From an uncultured Ilyobacter sp. (lineage in GTDB: Bacteria; Fusobacteriota; Fusobacteriia; Fusobacteriales; Fusobacteriaceae): 64,000 nt of DNA. A model generated the notes under the pieces. The model saw nothing but the letters and a program-made list of their open reading frames with translations, had not been told where the DNA came from and made no database searches. Shown in pieces: positions 55,497-63,770 of this stretch; the stretch's first letter is position 1, and each line of letters begins with the position of its first letter. Where the stretch lies: NCBI RefSeq assembly GCF_963663625.1, contig NZ_OY760438.1, forward strand, positions 792,727 to 856,726. The letters are read 5' to 3'. Made by a program: the position numbers and the translations under genes.

Positions 55497-56516
55497 TTAA
55501 AAGTTTGTAAAATAATATTCATGCCACTTACTATATTCTAGTTTAGAAAAATTCATCCTTTGCTTTTTGAGCTCTCTCTCAGTTCTCAGTATCATATATT
55601 CATTAACAGACTCATCATCACTTAAAAATTTCAGCAGTTCTTTAAAATGATTTTCATCAAAGCAGTGAAACATAGAGTAAATAGAATAATCCCAATTTTG
55701 ATATGCTGTTCTTCTATAACAATGGCTAATATTTTTAGTATTTGCTAATTTTTCAGCAAACTCATCGAGTTTATCCTTGTGAACATTCCATAAAACAAGG
55801 GCGTTGTATTTATAGCCTAATTTTGTTTGAGACACTATGCCACCGATTTTTCTTATTAATCCACTTTCTTTATACTCTAACAATTTTTTCAAAAGTTTCT
55901 TTTCAGAAATATTGAACTCTTCAGATAAAGCATGAAACGGCCTGCTATTAATTGGGAGTGGTTTTTTTAATCTTTCAATAATTCTTATGTCTTCAGATTT
56001 TAATTCCATTTTACTATTTTCTTTTCTAACCTGAAGTTCCTCAAATTTAAATCCACTGAAATCACTGCTATTTGCATCAACTACAAAATTAAGTTTATAT
56101 TTTTTTTCAGGTTTAAGCAGCATATAATCTTTCATTTTTGCCATCTTTAGAATTTTTTTTGTTGTTTCTTCAACTTCATAACTATTTGGTTCTAATATAG
56201 TAAACCACATATTGAAGTCATTCATCCTAAGGTAATTATGAGTAACCCCCGGATGGGAGTTAATAATCTCAGCCACACTTTCTATCTCCTCAAATGGAAC
56301 TTTTACTGCAACCAAAAGACCATTAAATTTTAAATATGAACTATCTATACTGGCACCAATATACCTAAGAACTTTTTCATCTTTTAGCTTTCTCAATCTT
56401 GATAGAGTTTCCTCTTCGCTTATCCCTAAAACAGTTCCAATTTTTCTATAAGGAGTTTCGGTAATTTCAAAACATGTCTGAGCAATATTTAAAAGTTTTT
56501 TATCAATATTATCCAA
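55497..56516 (-). CDS. ahbAB: Siroheme decarboxylase, fused AhbA-AhbB
   Basis: 339 residues made of two Lrp/AsnC-like units, each a winged helix plus a RAM-like domain. Unit 1 (~1-150) has KIGTVLGISEEETLSRLRKL and LRYIGASIDSSYLKFNGLLV. Unit 2 (~175-339) has LSEEFNISEKKLLKKLLEYK and IRKIGGIVSQTKLGYKYNAL, then VSHCYRR-like NISHCYRRTAYQNWDYSIYS. In most organisms AhbA and AhbB are separate; here they are one chain. It removes two carboxyls from siroheme to give 12,18-didecarboxysiroheme. TTG is the apparent start. Confidence 0.85.
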   Translation of the reverse strand: MDNIDKKLLNIAQTCFEITETPYRKIGTVLGISEEETLSRLRKLKDEKVLRYIGASIDSSYLKFNGLLVAVKVPFEEIESVAEIINSHPGVTHNYLRMNDFNMWFTILEPNSYEVEETTKKILKMAKMKDYMLLKPEKKYKLNFVVDANSSDFSGFKFEELQVRKENSKMELKSEDIRIIERLKKPLPINSRPFHALSEEFNISEKKLLKKLLEYKESGLIRKIGGIVSQTKLGYKYNALVLWNVHKDKLDEFAEKLANTKNISHCYRRTAYQNWDYSIYSMFHCFDENHFKELLKFLSDDESVNEYMILRTERELKKQRMNFSKLEYSKWHEYYFTNF

Positions 56517-56522
56517 TCACAA

Positions 56523-57572
56523 TCAGCCCCTTTCAGGAATATATATGCACATAGGTTCTGCTTCAAGGTAATCATTTCTTAAAGATAAAGCTCTTGCTCT
56601 GCATCCTCCACAGTTATATATATATTCACATTTCCCGCATTTTCCCTTATATAAGTCATAGTTTCTAAGCTTATTAAACAACTCTGATTCTTGCCATATT
56701 ACAGTAAAATTATAACTGTTTTTTCTTAAATCACCTGCTTCTTCCTCCATAAAGCCACATATCTGGACTTTTCCAGTATGAGAAATAAAGTAGAAACTCT
56801 TTCCACCTAAACAGCCTTTTGATAATGGACTTTTCAGTTCACTTACTTTTTCATTTTGTAATATTATTCTGTTAAACATCGGAGCACATGTAGGATGAAA
56901 AAACATCCCGCTCTCTTTTTTCTTTTTATATATCCAATTTAAAACCTCTTCATATTGATCAGGCGAAATTTCTTGTTCTTTCATACTTTTTCCCCTTCCT
57001 ACAGGGACTAGAAGAAAAGGATGAAAAGCTTTCGCTCCTAAATCAACAGCTAATTTATGAATATCGCTCAATTCTGAGATGTTATTTTTATGAACGGTGG
57101 TATTAATTTGGAAATCCAACCCATTTTCTTTAGCACATTTCGCTGCTTTTACAACTCTATCAAATGCACCTTTTTTACCTCTCAACTTGTCGTGAGTATC
57201 TGAATTAGCCCCATCAATGCTCAAGCTTATAGTTTTAATTCCGGATTTTTTAATTTTATCAACAGAATCTATATCGAGCATATAACCACAAGGGGCCATA
57301 ACCATTTTAAGTCCCAACATATTTCCATAAGCTGCTATCTCATAAATATCTTCTCTGAGCATTGGTTCTCCACCAGTTAATATAACAATAGGTTTATTGA
57401 GAGTAGATATATTCTCAAGTATTTTACATATCTCTTTAAAACTTAATTCATCATCAAATTTTTCTTTAGAGGCTCCTGCTCTACAATGACTACAATTCAA
57501 GTAGCAAGAACGTGTTACTTCAAAGGCTATTATTCTGGGAAGATACTCTGGCCTTTCTGCATTATTCTCCAT
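56523..57572 (-). CDS. ahbD: Heme synthase AhbD (radical SAM, Fe-coproporphyrin III decarboxylase)
   Basis: 349 residues from the ATG at 57572, seven bases after AAGGAG. The radical SAM motif is in FEVTRSCYLNCSHCRAGASK (~17-36), with TGGEPMLREDIYEI (~65-78). A C-terminal SPASM-like cluster with a Cys-rich ending, GKCGKCEYIYNCGGCRARAL (~315-334), holds the second 4Fe-4S. It oxidatively decarboxylates the two propionates of iron-coproporphyrin III to make heme b without oxygen. It overlaps ahbC by 11 bases and precedes ahbAB by 6. Confidence 0.85.
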   Translation of the reverse strand: MENNAERPEYLPRIIAFEVTRSCYLNCSHCRAGASKEKFDDELSFKEICKILENISTLNKPIVILTGGEPMLREDIYEIAAYGNMLGLKMVMAPCGYMLDIDSVDKIKKSGIKTISLSIDGANSDTHDKLRGKKGAFDRVVKAAKCAKENGLDFQINTTVHKNNISELSDIHKLAVDLGAKAFHPFLLVPVGRGKSMKEQEISPDQYEEVLNWIYKKKKESGMFFHPTCAPMFNRIILQNEKVSELKSPLSKGCLGGKSFYFISHTGKVQICGFMEEEAGDLRKNSYNFTVIWQESELFNKLRNYDLYKGKCGKCEYIYNCGGCRARALSLRNDYLEAEPMCIYIPERG

Positions 57573-58746
57573 ATGCAATCTCCTTATCTGTCAAATAGCA
57601 TGCGGGATCTTCACCCCAAATGTCACCATTCTTTACTGACGCTCTAACTCTAAAGTTTCCATTACATACATTAAGCCATTTACACTTAGAACATCTTCCT
57701 TTTAAATATTGTTTTCGATTTCTTAATTTTTTCATTCGTGGTTCTGTTTCATCTTTCCATATTTCACTAAAAGATTTTTTCTTTATATTCCCAAAGGAAT
57801 AATCTCTCCAAAATTGATCTGCATAAACTTCTCCATCCCAGGATACACAACCAATTTTTATTCCAGAATTATTTCCTCCATTTAATTTTAAAAGTTCAAA
57901 AACTTTATCCGCTTTTGCTTGATTTTCTTCTTTCATTCTTAGATATAGATATACACCGTCAGCATGATTATCAACAGTTAGTACTTCTGTTTTTAGATTA
58001 TTATCATGCAATTCTTTGGTTTTATTTATTATTGTATCCACAACTATTCTTGTTTCATTATGAGTTAAATCTTCATCAATAATATCTTTTCCTTTTCCTG
58101 AATAAACTAAATGATAGAAGCAGATTCTAGGGATTTTTTTTCTAGCAACCAAATCAAACATTTCAGGTATTTCCTTTGAATTTTTGTTGGTTATTGTAAA
58201 TCTAAAACCTACCTTAATCCCCAACTCTAAACAATTATCAACACCCTGCATAGCTAGATCAAATGCATTTTCATTATTCCTAAATTCATTGTGCGTTGCT
58301 CTTAAGCCATCCATACTAATCCCTACATAAGACACACCTATATTTTTTATCTTTTCAGCAACTTCCTTTGTTATCAAAGTCCCGTTTGTAGAGATAACAA
58401 CTCTCATATTCAACTTTTTTGCATACTCCATCAACTCAAAAATATCACTTCTATATAGCGGCTCTCCTCCTGAAAATAAAACAACAGGAACTCCATAGGT
58501 TGAAAGATCTTCTAGAAGCGCTTTACCTTCTTCTGTAGACAATTCATTAAAATCAGTTTTTTTATTTGATTCTGAGTAACAGTGAATACAATTTAAATTA
58601 CATTGTTTAGTAACATTCCAGACTACAACGGGTTTTTTATCTTTTGAAAATTGCAATAGCTTAGAAGGAGTTGACTTATTAGAATGATATCTTAATACAT
58701 CAGACGGTTCTATTTGATCACAATATAACTTTGATATCCCAATCAT
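57562..58746 (-). CDS. ahbC: 12,18-didecarboxysiroheme deacetylase AhbC (radical SAM)
   Basis: 394 residues from the ATG at 58746 after GAAAGGA; the frame runs further upstream to 58788. The N-terminal MIGISKLYCDQIEPSDVLRY and LLQFSKDKKPVVVWNVTKQC, with radical SAM cluster CNLNCIHCYSE (~59-69), are hallmark AhbC features. It has GGEPLYRSDIFELMEY (~97-112) and a C-terminal auxiliary cluster GRCSKCKWLNVCNGNFRVRA. It removes the acetate side chains to give Fe-coproporphyrin III. It is the first gene of the heme-katG run. Confidence 0.88.
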   Translation of the reverse strand: MIGISKLYCDQIEPSDVLRYHSNKSTPSKLLQFSKDKKPVVVWNVTKQCNLNCIHCYSESNKKTDFNELSTEEGKALLEDLSTYGVPVVLFSGGEPLYRSDIFELMEYAKKLNMRVVISTNGTLITKEVAEKIKNIGVSYVGISMDGLRATHNEFRNNENAFDLAMQGVDNCLELGIKVGFRFTITNKNSKEIPEMFDLVARKKIPRICFYHLVYSGKGKDIIDEDLTHNETRIVVDTIINKTKELHDNNLKTEVLTVDNHADGVYLYLRMKEENQAKADKVFELLKLNGGNNSGIKIGCVSWDGEVYADQFWRDYSFGNIKKKSFSEIWKDETEPRMKKLRNRKQYLKGRCSKCKWLNVCNGNFRVRASVKNGDIWGEDPACYLTDKEIAYGE

Positions 58747-58849
58747 AATTAATTCCTTTCTGTTTCTGTAATATTTAACATCTACCAAAAGAAGGGCTAT
58801 TTCCTTTCAATTATTAATGGAAATATAGAATTATCCTCCGAAAGAGGTT

Positions 58850-59050
58850 TTAATGTGATCTCCTGTCATTTTCATCATCTTCTTCAATATAGCCGTTTCT
58901 CACAAGTTTTTTTAAAGTCTTGGCAACAGTTGTCTTATCTCCCACCATTTTTTAGCCAGAGATTCTGATTGATTCCTCTATTTTTATATACCTCTATCAC
59001 TATTGAAAACTGACCATTTCCCAATTGGTAATCATTCAGATGAAAATCTA
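58850..59050 (-). pseudogene. MarR-family regulator remnant
   Basis: The minus strand reads NDYQLGNGQFSIVIEVYKNR, GINQNLWLK, then a frame change and KTTVAKTLKKLVRNGYIEED followed by DENDRRSH and stop. This is the recognition helix and wing of MarR proteins (GISQ-x-x-L, DK-x-TVA-x-x-x-KKL, GYIER-x-x-DENDRR). The N-terminus and C-terminal dimer helices are missing. It lies upstream of the ahbC start and divergent from the RraA-like gene. Confidence 0.65.
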
Positions 59051-59208
59051 GAAATTTTATTATATTTTAGATGAGTAGTCAACTAATTCCCTTTTTTAAA
59101 AAAGCTTGTTTTTTTAGTACAAAGTTGATAAAATTGTGGGACACTTTAAACACCAATAGGGGAAGTCGTTTAAAATAATATTCACGTTAATTCATAAAGG
59201 GGGAAATT

Positions 59209-59721
59209 ATGTCTGAAAAATTAATTAGTCACGGAACAGCTGAGGTATGCGATCTTTACTGGAAGGATATCCAGGTATTCCAGCCTATGCTTTTCAAATC
59301 CTACGGAGGCAAGATCCGTTGTAGCGGGGAGGTTGTGACAGTCTCCTTAGATGAGGACAACTCTACATTGAAAACATTACTTCAGAGCCCGGGAAATGGC
59401 CGTATTGCAGTAGCAAAGGTCAAAGGGAATTTTTGTGCCGTAGTGGGAGACAACCTTTGCAAGTTCGCCATAGACAATGGATGGGGCGGAATAATTATAG
59501 AGGGTTTTGTTAGGGATACCCATATGCTGAAAACTATGCCAATGGTCGTATTAGCACTAGGAACTTATCCTCTCAGGAGCAGTAAAAAATCAGAAGGGAC
59601 AGTGGGAGAAACACTAGATATAGCAGGAGTCAAAGTTGCCCATACCTCATATATCTACATAGATGAAGACGGGATTGTCCTTTCAAAAGAAAAATTTTCT
59701 GATATTAATTTTGTAAAATAG
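59209..59721 (+). CDS. RraA-like protein
   Basis: 170 residues of the RraA / HMG-CHA aldolase-like fold: AEVCDLYWKDIQVFQPM near the N-terminus, GEVVTVSLDEDNSTLKTLLQ (~40-59) and AIDNGWGGIIIEGFVRDTHM (~86-105), where canonical members have GAVRD. Enteric RraA inhibits RNase E; other relatives are class II aldolases or oxaloacetate decarboxylases using the G-x-x-RD metal site, which is present here as FVRD. Which activity applies is open. ATG follows AAAGGGGG. It is a single gene with its own terminator. Confidence 0.8.
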   Translation: MSEKLISHGTAEVCDLYWKDIQVFQPMLFKSYGGKIRCSGEVVTVSLDEDNSTLKTLLQSPGNGRIAVAKVKGNFCAVVGDNLCKFAIDNGWGGIIIEGFVRDTHMLKTMPMVVLALGTYPLRSSKKSEGTVGETLDIAGVKVAHTSYIYIDEDGIVLSKEKFSDINFVK

Positions 59722-59743
59722 TTTACAGATAACTTTTGATTAA

Positions 59744-59792
59744 AAAATCAGTCTATACCTGGAAATAATTCGGTACAGACTGATTTTATTTT
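59744..59792. terminator. Terminator after the RraA-like gene
   Basis: AAAATCAGTCT...CC pairs with GG...AGACTGATTTT, then TATTTT. Confidence 0.8.
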
Positions 59793-59976
59793 ACACTCCA
59801 TAAAGCCAGTGGATATAATCATTTCCTGCCTTTGTTTTAAAGTATTTCTCTTTAATGGAGGCGGCAGTTTCTGAGTTCATATTATCCTCATATATATTTA
59901 CAAGGACATCTGCCCCTATAAATATCTCAAAATGAAATTCGTCTATCTTATCATAGCTACGATGATTTCCTATAAT
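59791..59976 (-). pseudogene. C-terminal remnant of an HD-domain phosphohydrolase
   Basis: The minus strand reads NHRSYDKIDEFHFEIFIGAD, VLVNIYEDNMNSETAASIKE, then KYFKTKAGNDYIHWLYGV and stop. H-x-x-Y-[DE]-x-ID...ADFLVN-x-YED...F-x-T-x-x-G is the usual C-terminal part of HD-domain metabolite phosphohydrolases. The catalytic HD part is gone, and the fragment abuts the end of the HAD phosphatase gene without a start codon. Confidence 0.5.
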
Positions 59977-60620
59977 AATATTTTAAAAAGATCTTCTACG
60001 TTATCAGCCTGAAAATCGGGAGATGCCGTATCTATCTCTCCTGGGTCTGCAAAACCGTATTTTACTCCTATAGAGGAGATGCCATTTTCTCTGGCACCAT
60101 CTATATCAAACTTTCTGTCCCCCACCATAACAATTTTTTCCTTTGGAATCTCCGAAAACCTTTTCAGTGTCTCAGTTATTATCTGATTTTTATGGGAAAA
60201 ACTATTGTCTAAGCTGCTTCCTATTATCTCATCAAAATACTGACTCAGAAGAAAATGATCCAGTATATTTTCAGAAAAATGCTGGGGTTTGGACGTTGCC
60301 ACTGCAAGTCTTATCCCTGCATTTTTAAGTGCAGACAAAAGAGTGTTTATATTGTGAAAGGGAACATTTTCATAGAGCCCCTTCTCTGAATATCTCTCCC
60401 TGAAAAGTTTTACAGCCTTTTCTGAATCACTCTTAGAAAATTTATAATAATCCATAAAAGAATCCATAAGCGGCGGCCCTATAAAATGTTCTAGTTCTTG
60501 TAATGGGGGAGCTTTTAAACCCATCTCACTGAGGGCGTGGCTAATGGACCTTGTGATCCCCTCTCTCGAATCAGTAAGAGTCCCGTCTAGATCAAAAATA
60601 ACCAGGTCAAATTTTTTCAT
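59970..60620 (-). CDS. HAD phosphatase, phosphoglycolate phosphatase-like
   Basis: A 216-residue HAD subfamily IA enzyme: VIFDLDGTLTDSREGITRSI (~7-26) with both catalytic Asp, AVATSKPQHF (~106-115) with motif II Ser/Lys, and VMVGDRKFDIDGARENGISS (~158-177) with the motif III/IV Asp. IGVKYGFADPGEI near the end is usual for Gph. It probably acts on phosphoglycolate or another small phosphoester. ATG follows AAGGAG. Confidence 0.83.
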   Translation of the reverse strand: MKKFDLVIFDLDGTLTDSREGITRSISHALSEMGLKAPPLQELEHFIGPPLMDSFMDYYKFSKSDSEKAVKLFRERYSEKGLYENVPFHNINTLLSALKNAGIRLAVATSKPQHFSENILDHFLLSQYFDEIIGSSLDNSFSHKNQIITETLKRFSEIPKEKIVMVGDRKFDIDGARENGISSIGVKYGFADPGEIDTASPDFQADNVEDLFKILL

Positions 60621-60695
60621 ATATTCTCCTTCTTTTCTGAAAGTATGATCAAATAATTAAATCAGAGTCAATTATCTATAAGATTAGTACCTAAT

Positions 60696-60724
60696 AAAAA
60701 ACAACCCTTTTTAAGGGGCTGTTA
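60696..60724 (-). terminator. Terminator downstream of DUF4250 gene
   Basis: On the minus strand AGCCCCTT-aaa-AAGGGTT followed by GTTTTTT, directly after the stop codon. Confidence 0.65.
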
Positions 60725-60725
60725 A

Positions 60726-60920
60726 TCAACATCCTATAAACTGATTTGTTTCTTTGCAATAATGATAACCGATCTCTTTTATTTTGTCAGTGAGATCACT
60801 CTCTTTTAAATTATAATACCTAAGCAGATCTTCGAGATTCTCAAACTCATCTCTTAGTTTCATATTTACAATACTTAAAAGAAGATTTGGGTCCATTGAC
60901 TTCATATTTTTGATTTCCAT
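60726..60920 (-). CDS. DUF4250 small protein
   Basis: 64 residues. DPNLLLSIVNMKLRDEFENL (~10-29) followed by EDLLRYYNLKESDLTDKI and IGYHYCKETNQF is the DUF4250 pattern, a short two- or three-helix protein found in Firmicutes and Fusobacteria. Function is unknown. ATG follows AGGAGGA. It is a single gene. Confidence 0.8.
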   Translation of the reverse strand: MEIKNMKSMDPNLLLSIVNMKLRDEFENLEDLLRYYNLKESDLTDKIKEIGYHYCKETNQFIGC

Positions 60921-61018
60921 AAATATTTCCTCCTCTTTGTATCATGCTATATATTTCAATTATAACTTGATAATTGCATAAACTCAAGAAACTACAAAAA
61001 AAGGAGATTTTTTTATGA

Positions 61019-61897
61019 CTATTTTGATAATATCTTTTTTATATCTTTCATAGCATCTAGTATTTTTATTGTCGGCCTCGAAAGAGTACTTTCATCTATC
61101 AGATATATCTCCCCTGTTTTTACAGCCTTTATAGATGCATAACCAGGTGTTTTCTTTATGTCGTCCCGGCTTCTAGAGTTCATTTTACCCTTCTGTACCA
61201 GATAGGTATCTATAGATGAACCTTGGGATATTAGGTACTCCATATTTACAGGAGTGAGAGTAGATGTTCCCTTTCTTAGGGGTTCATCATTGCCGGTGAC
61301 AATATCTCCCCCGGCCTTTTCTATTATAAAATGTGCTATGGATTCTTTTGATGCCGTATAGAGCCCATTTTGCATTCTTGCTTCAAAAAAAACTTTTTTT
61401 CTTTTCCCACTCTTAGCCCCTATACTTTCAAGGCCCTTACGGTATCTTGCCACGTACTCCCTGCCGGCTTTTTCCCTCCCTATGAGATTACCTATATCTA
61501 TCCAGTATCTTTCCAAATCATTATAATTAACAGGCTGGAGTGACACCACCGTGACACCCATATCCTCTAGCCGTTTAAATAAATTTTTGTTTTTATCTCT
61601 GTACATCGGTCTTATGATTACAAGATCAGGCCTCACAGAAAGATACTTCTCCAGAGAATCATTGTATGAAAAGTTTTTTATCCCTTGTGTCCTTTCTGAT
61701 ACCCCTTTTTCTTTCACGGTCCCCACTAGCTTGCTCTTACCTCCTATGTCTAGGATGACCTCTGTGTGGGCAGGATAGACCGATATTATCCTCTCATAAC
61801 TTTTAGCAAGTTTTCTGGGTTTGTCTCCCTCCATGACCTCATATGCAAAAATATTTATTGTGATAAACATCCATATGAGCATTACTTTAAATTTCAT
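61019..61897 (-). CDS. ABC transporter periplasmic binding protein, iron-chelate/cobalamin type
   Basis: 292 residues from the ATG at 61897 after AGGGGG; the open frame to 61942 has no ribosome site. A signal peptide, MKFKVMLIWMFITINIFAY, is followed by the mature protein without a lipobox Cys, so it is a free periplasmic protein of a diderm. The BtuF/FecB fold shows in RIISVYPAHTEVILDIGGKS (~31-50), PDLVIIRPMYRDKNKNLFKR (~85-104) and the C-terminal IKAVKTGEIYLIDEST. Likely ligand: corrinoid, heme or another metal chelate. The ATPase and permease genes lie directly upstream. Confidence 0.82.
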   Translation of the reverse strand: MKFKVMLIWMFITINIFAYEVMEGDKPRKLAKSYERIISVYPAHTEVILDIGGKSKLVGTVKEKGVSERTQGIKNFSYNDSLEKYLSVRPDLVIIRPMYRDKNKNLFKRLEDMGVTVVSLQPVNYNDLERYWIDIGNLIGREKAGREYVARYRKGLESIGAKSGKRKKVFFEARMQNGLYTASKESIAHFIIEKAGGDIVTGNDEPLRKGTSTLTPVNMEYLISQGSSIDTYLVQKGKMNSRSRDDIKKTPGYASIKAVKTGEIYLIDESTLSRPTIKILDAMKDIKKILSK

Positions 61898-61907
61898 AAT
61901 CAACCCC

Positions 61908-62672
61908 CTACATATATGGGATAACAAATTTTTTATTGTCACTCTCCATCATTTTACTATTTATATTGAAGACGTACTTGATGTTTTCCGGTGTGAGAGT
62001 ATGCTCTGTTTCTCCACTTTTTACTACCTTGCCGTCCTTCAAAAAGATAATCTCATCACAGTAAAGAGAGGCAAGGGTAAAATCATGAAAAACAGAGATC
62101 ACTGTTAGGTTTTTCTCCTCCACCCTGTCTCTCACTTTTTTTAATAGGGAGTGTGCGTAGTAGGGATCCAAATTAGACGTAGATTCATCTAGGAAAAGTA
62201 TAGGGGTTTCTTGTATTAATGCTTTCCCAAAAATAGCCCTTTGTCTCTCACCGCCACTCAAGTCTGTTATTTTCTTATCAATTATATTTTCAAGTTCTAG
62301 TTCTTTTATCACTTCATCTATTATTTTTCTGTCCTCTTTTCCCAGAAGGCTGAATTTTTTCTTGTGAGGGTATCTCCCCATCTCAAGAATCTCCTCTACA
62401 CTAAATGAAAATGAAGTGTTAAAATTTTGAGGAACCAGGGCCAAAAGTTTTGCCAGGTCTCTTTTACTGTATTTTTTCAAGTCCTTTTCCATGACCTCTA
62501 TACTTCCCTCATAATCTGCGATCACCCCGCATATTATATCCATAAGAGTGGTTTTACCGCTTCCATTGGGGCCCAATATACCGTAAAAACAACCTTTCTT
62601 TATATCTAACTCCACGCCCTTTATTATCTCTTTTCCAGGTACAGAATATCTTATATTTTTAGCTTTTATCAT
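61908..62672 (-). CDS. ABC transporter ATP-binding protein, iron-chelate/cobalamin type
   Basis: 254 residues with Walker A GILGPNGSGKTTLMDIICGV (~32-51), the Q-loop in ALVPQNFNTSFSFSV (~78-92), ABC signature DLSGGERQRAIFGKAL (~136-151), Walker B PILFLDESTSNLD (~156-168) and the switch His in VISVFHDFTLAS. It is of the FecE/BtuD group. It starts one base after the permease stop, and the binding-protein gene follows 10 bases downstream. Confidence 0.92.
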   Translation of the reverse strand: MIKAKNIRYSVPGKEIIKGVELDIKKGCFYGILGPNGSGKTTLMDIICGVIADYEGSIEVMEKDLKKYSKRDLAKLLALVPQNFNTSFSFSVEEILEMGRYPHKKKFSLLGKEDRKIIDEVIKELELENIIDKKITDLSGGERQRAIFGKALIQETPILFLDESTSNLDPYYAHSLLKKVRDRVEEKNLTVISVFHDFTLASLYCDEIIFLKDGKVVKSGETEHTLTPENIKYVFNINSKMMESDNKKFVIPYM

Positions 62673-63695
62673 CTAAAGTCTACCTCCCGATAGCCTCTTT
62701 CTAAATATAAAGGCAAAGAATGGTGCACCTAAAAGAGAGGTCATTATTCCTATGGGAATCTCGTTTGGCAGTACAGCCCTTACAAGATTGTCTGCAGCAG
62801 ACAATATTATAGCACCCCAGAGAGCGCATATGAATATCAGCTTTTTATTGTCAGTCCCTACCAGAAACCTCATGAGATGCGGCACTATGAGTCCTACAAA
62901 CCCTATTATCCCACAGACAGATACAGAGACTGCCGATATTACAGAGGCAGTTACAAGAAGTATCTTTCTGACTCTAGAAGTATCCACTCCCATGGAAAGG
63001 GCGTTTTTTTCTCCTAGAGAGAGTATATTCATCTCCTCTCCGTAATATATAAAGACAATAAACCCTAGCAAAGTTACTATTCCCATAATAAGGGCTTCAC
63101 TCCATGTTTTAGAGGAGAAGCTTCCCATAAGCCAGAAAACAATTGAAGCCACTTCATCTCCGGCTACATACTTTGTAAATGTCAGACCGGCAGAAAAAAA
63201 TGCACCTATGATCACTCCAGACAGTATCAATGACACAGAATTTATTTTCCCTCCGAAGGTGGCCATTTTCAGCACCATGCCAAGACTTATAACGGCAAAA
63301 ACAAAGGCCATGAGCTGTACGGTAAAACCTCCTAGAAAACTCAGTTTCAATATTATAGCCAGTGCCGCACCAAAAGAAGCCCCTGCTGATATACCTAGGG
63401 TATAGGGGTCTGCCAGTGGATTCAAGAGCACTCCCTGAAACACCAAACCGCTCAGACTAAGTGCTGCCCCTGCAATCATAGAAACTATTATTCGAGGAAG
63501 CCTAACCTCCCTCACTATAACCCATTCTGTCATTCCTACTTTTTCAGGGTCTAGATTAAATATTATTTCAAAAACATCTTTTACAGGAATCTTGATATAT
63601 CCCATCCCTGCGTAGATCAAAAGAGTTATGGAGAAAATGGCTAATCCAGAGATAAGCCACGTTCTGAATCTTCTTTTTTCCATTTCAAACACCAC
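62673..63695 (-). CDS. ABC transporter permease, FecCD/BtuC family
   Basis: 340 residues, about ten membrane helices. Family stretches include VIVREVRLPRIIVSMIAGAA (~58-77), GLVFQGVLLNPLADPYTLGI (~83-102), and GIIGFVGLIVPHLMRFLVG (~262-280), which is the coupling region to the ATPase. The longest frame starts at 63695; an ATG at 63683 (MEKRRFRTW) is also possible after GGAAG. It is the first gene of the importer and follows cbiK, suggesting a cobalt/corrinoid or tetrapyrrole role. Confidence 0.9.
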   Translation of the reverse strand: MVFEMEKRRFRTWLISGLAIFSITLLIYAGMGYIKIPVKDVFEIIFNLDPEKVGMTEWVIVREVRLPRIIVSMIAGAALSLSGLVFQGVLLNPLADPYTLGISAGASFGAALAIILKLSFLGGFTVQLMAFVFAVISLGMVLKMATFGGKINSVSLILSGVIIGAFFSAGLTFTKYVAGDEVASIVFWLMGSFSSKTWSEALIMGIVTLLGFIVFIYYGEEMNILSLGEKNALSMGVDTSRVRKILLVTASVISAVSVSVCGIIGFVGLIVPHLMRFLVGTDNKKLIFICALWGAIILSAADNLVRAVLPNEIPIGIMTSLLGAPFFAFIFRKRLSGGRL

Positions 63696-63770
63696 TTCCT
63701 ATAGAGCTTTTACACATTATATCACAACACTATGGCTATTTACAGTACTCTTCCTAGACCTATTGTGATT

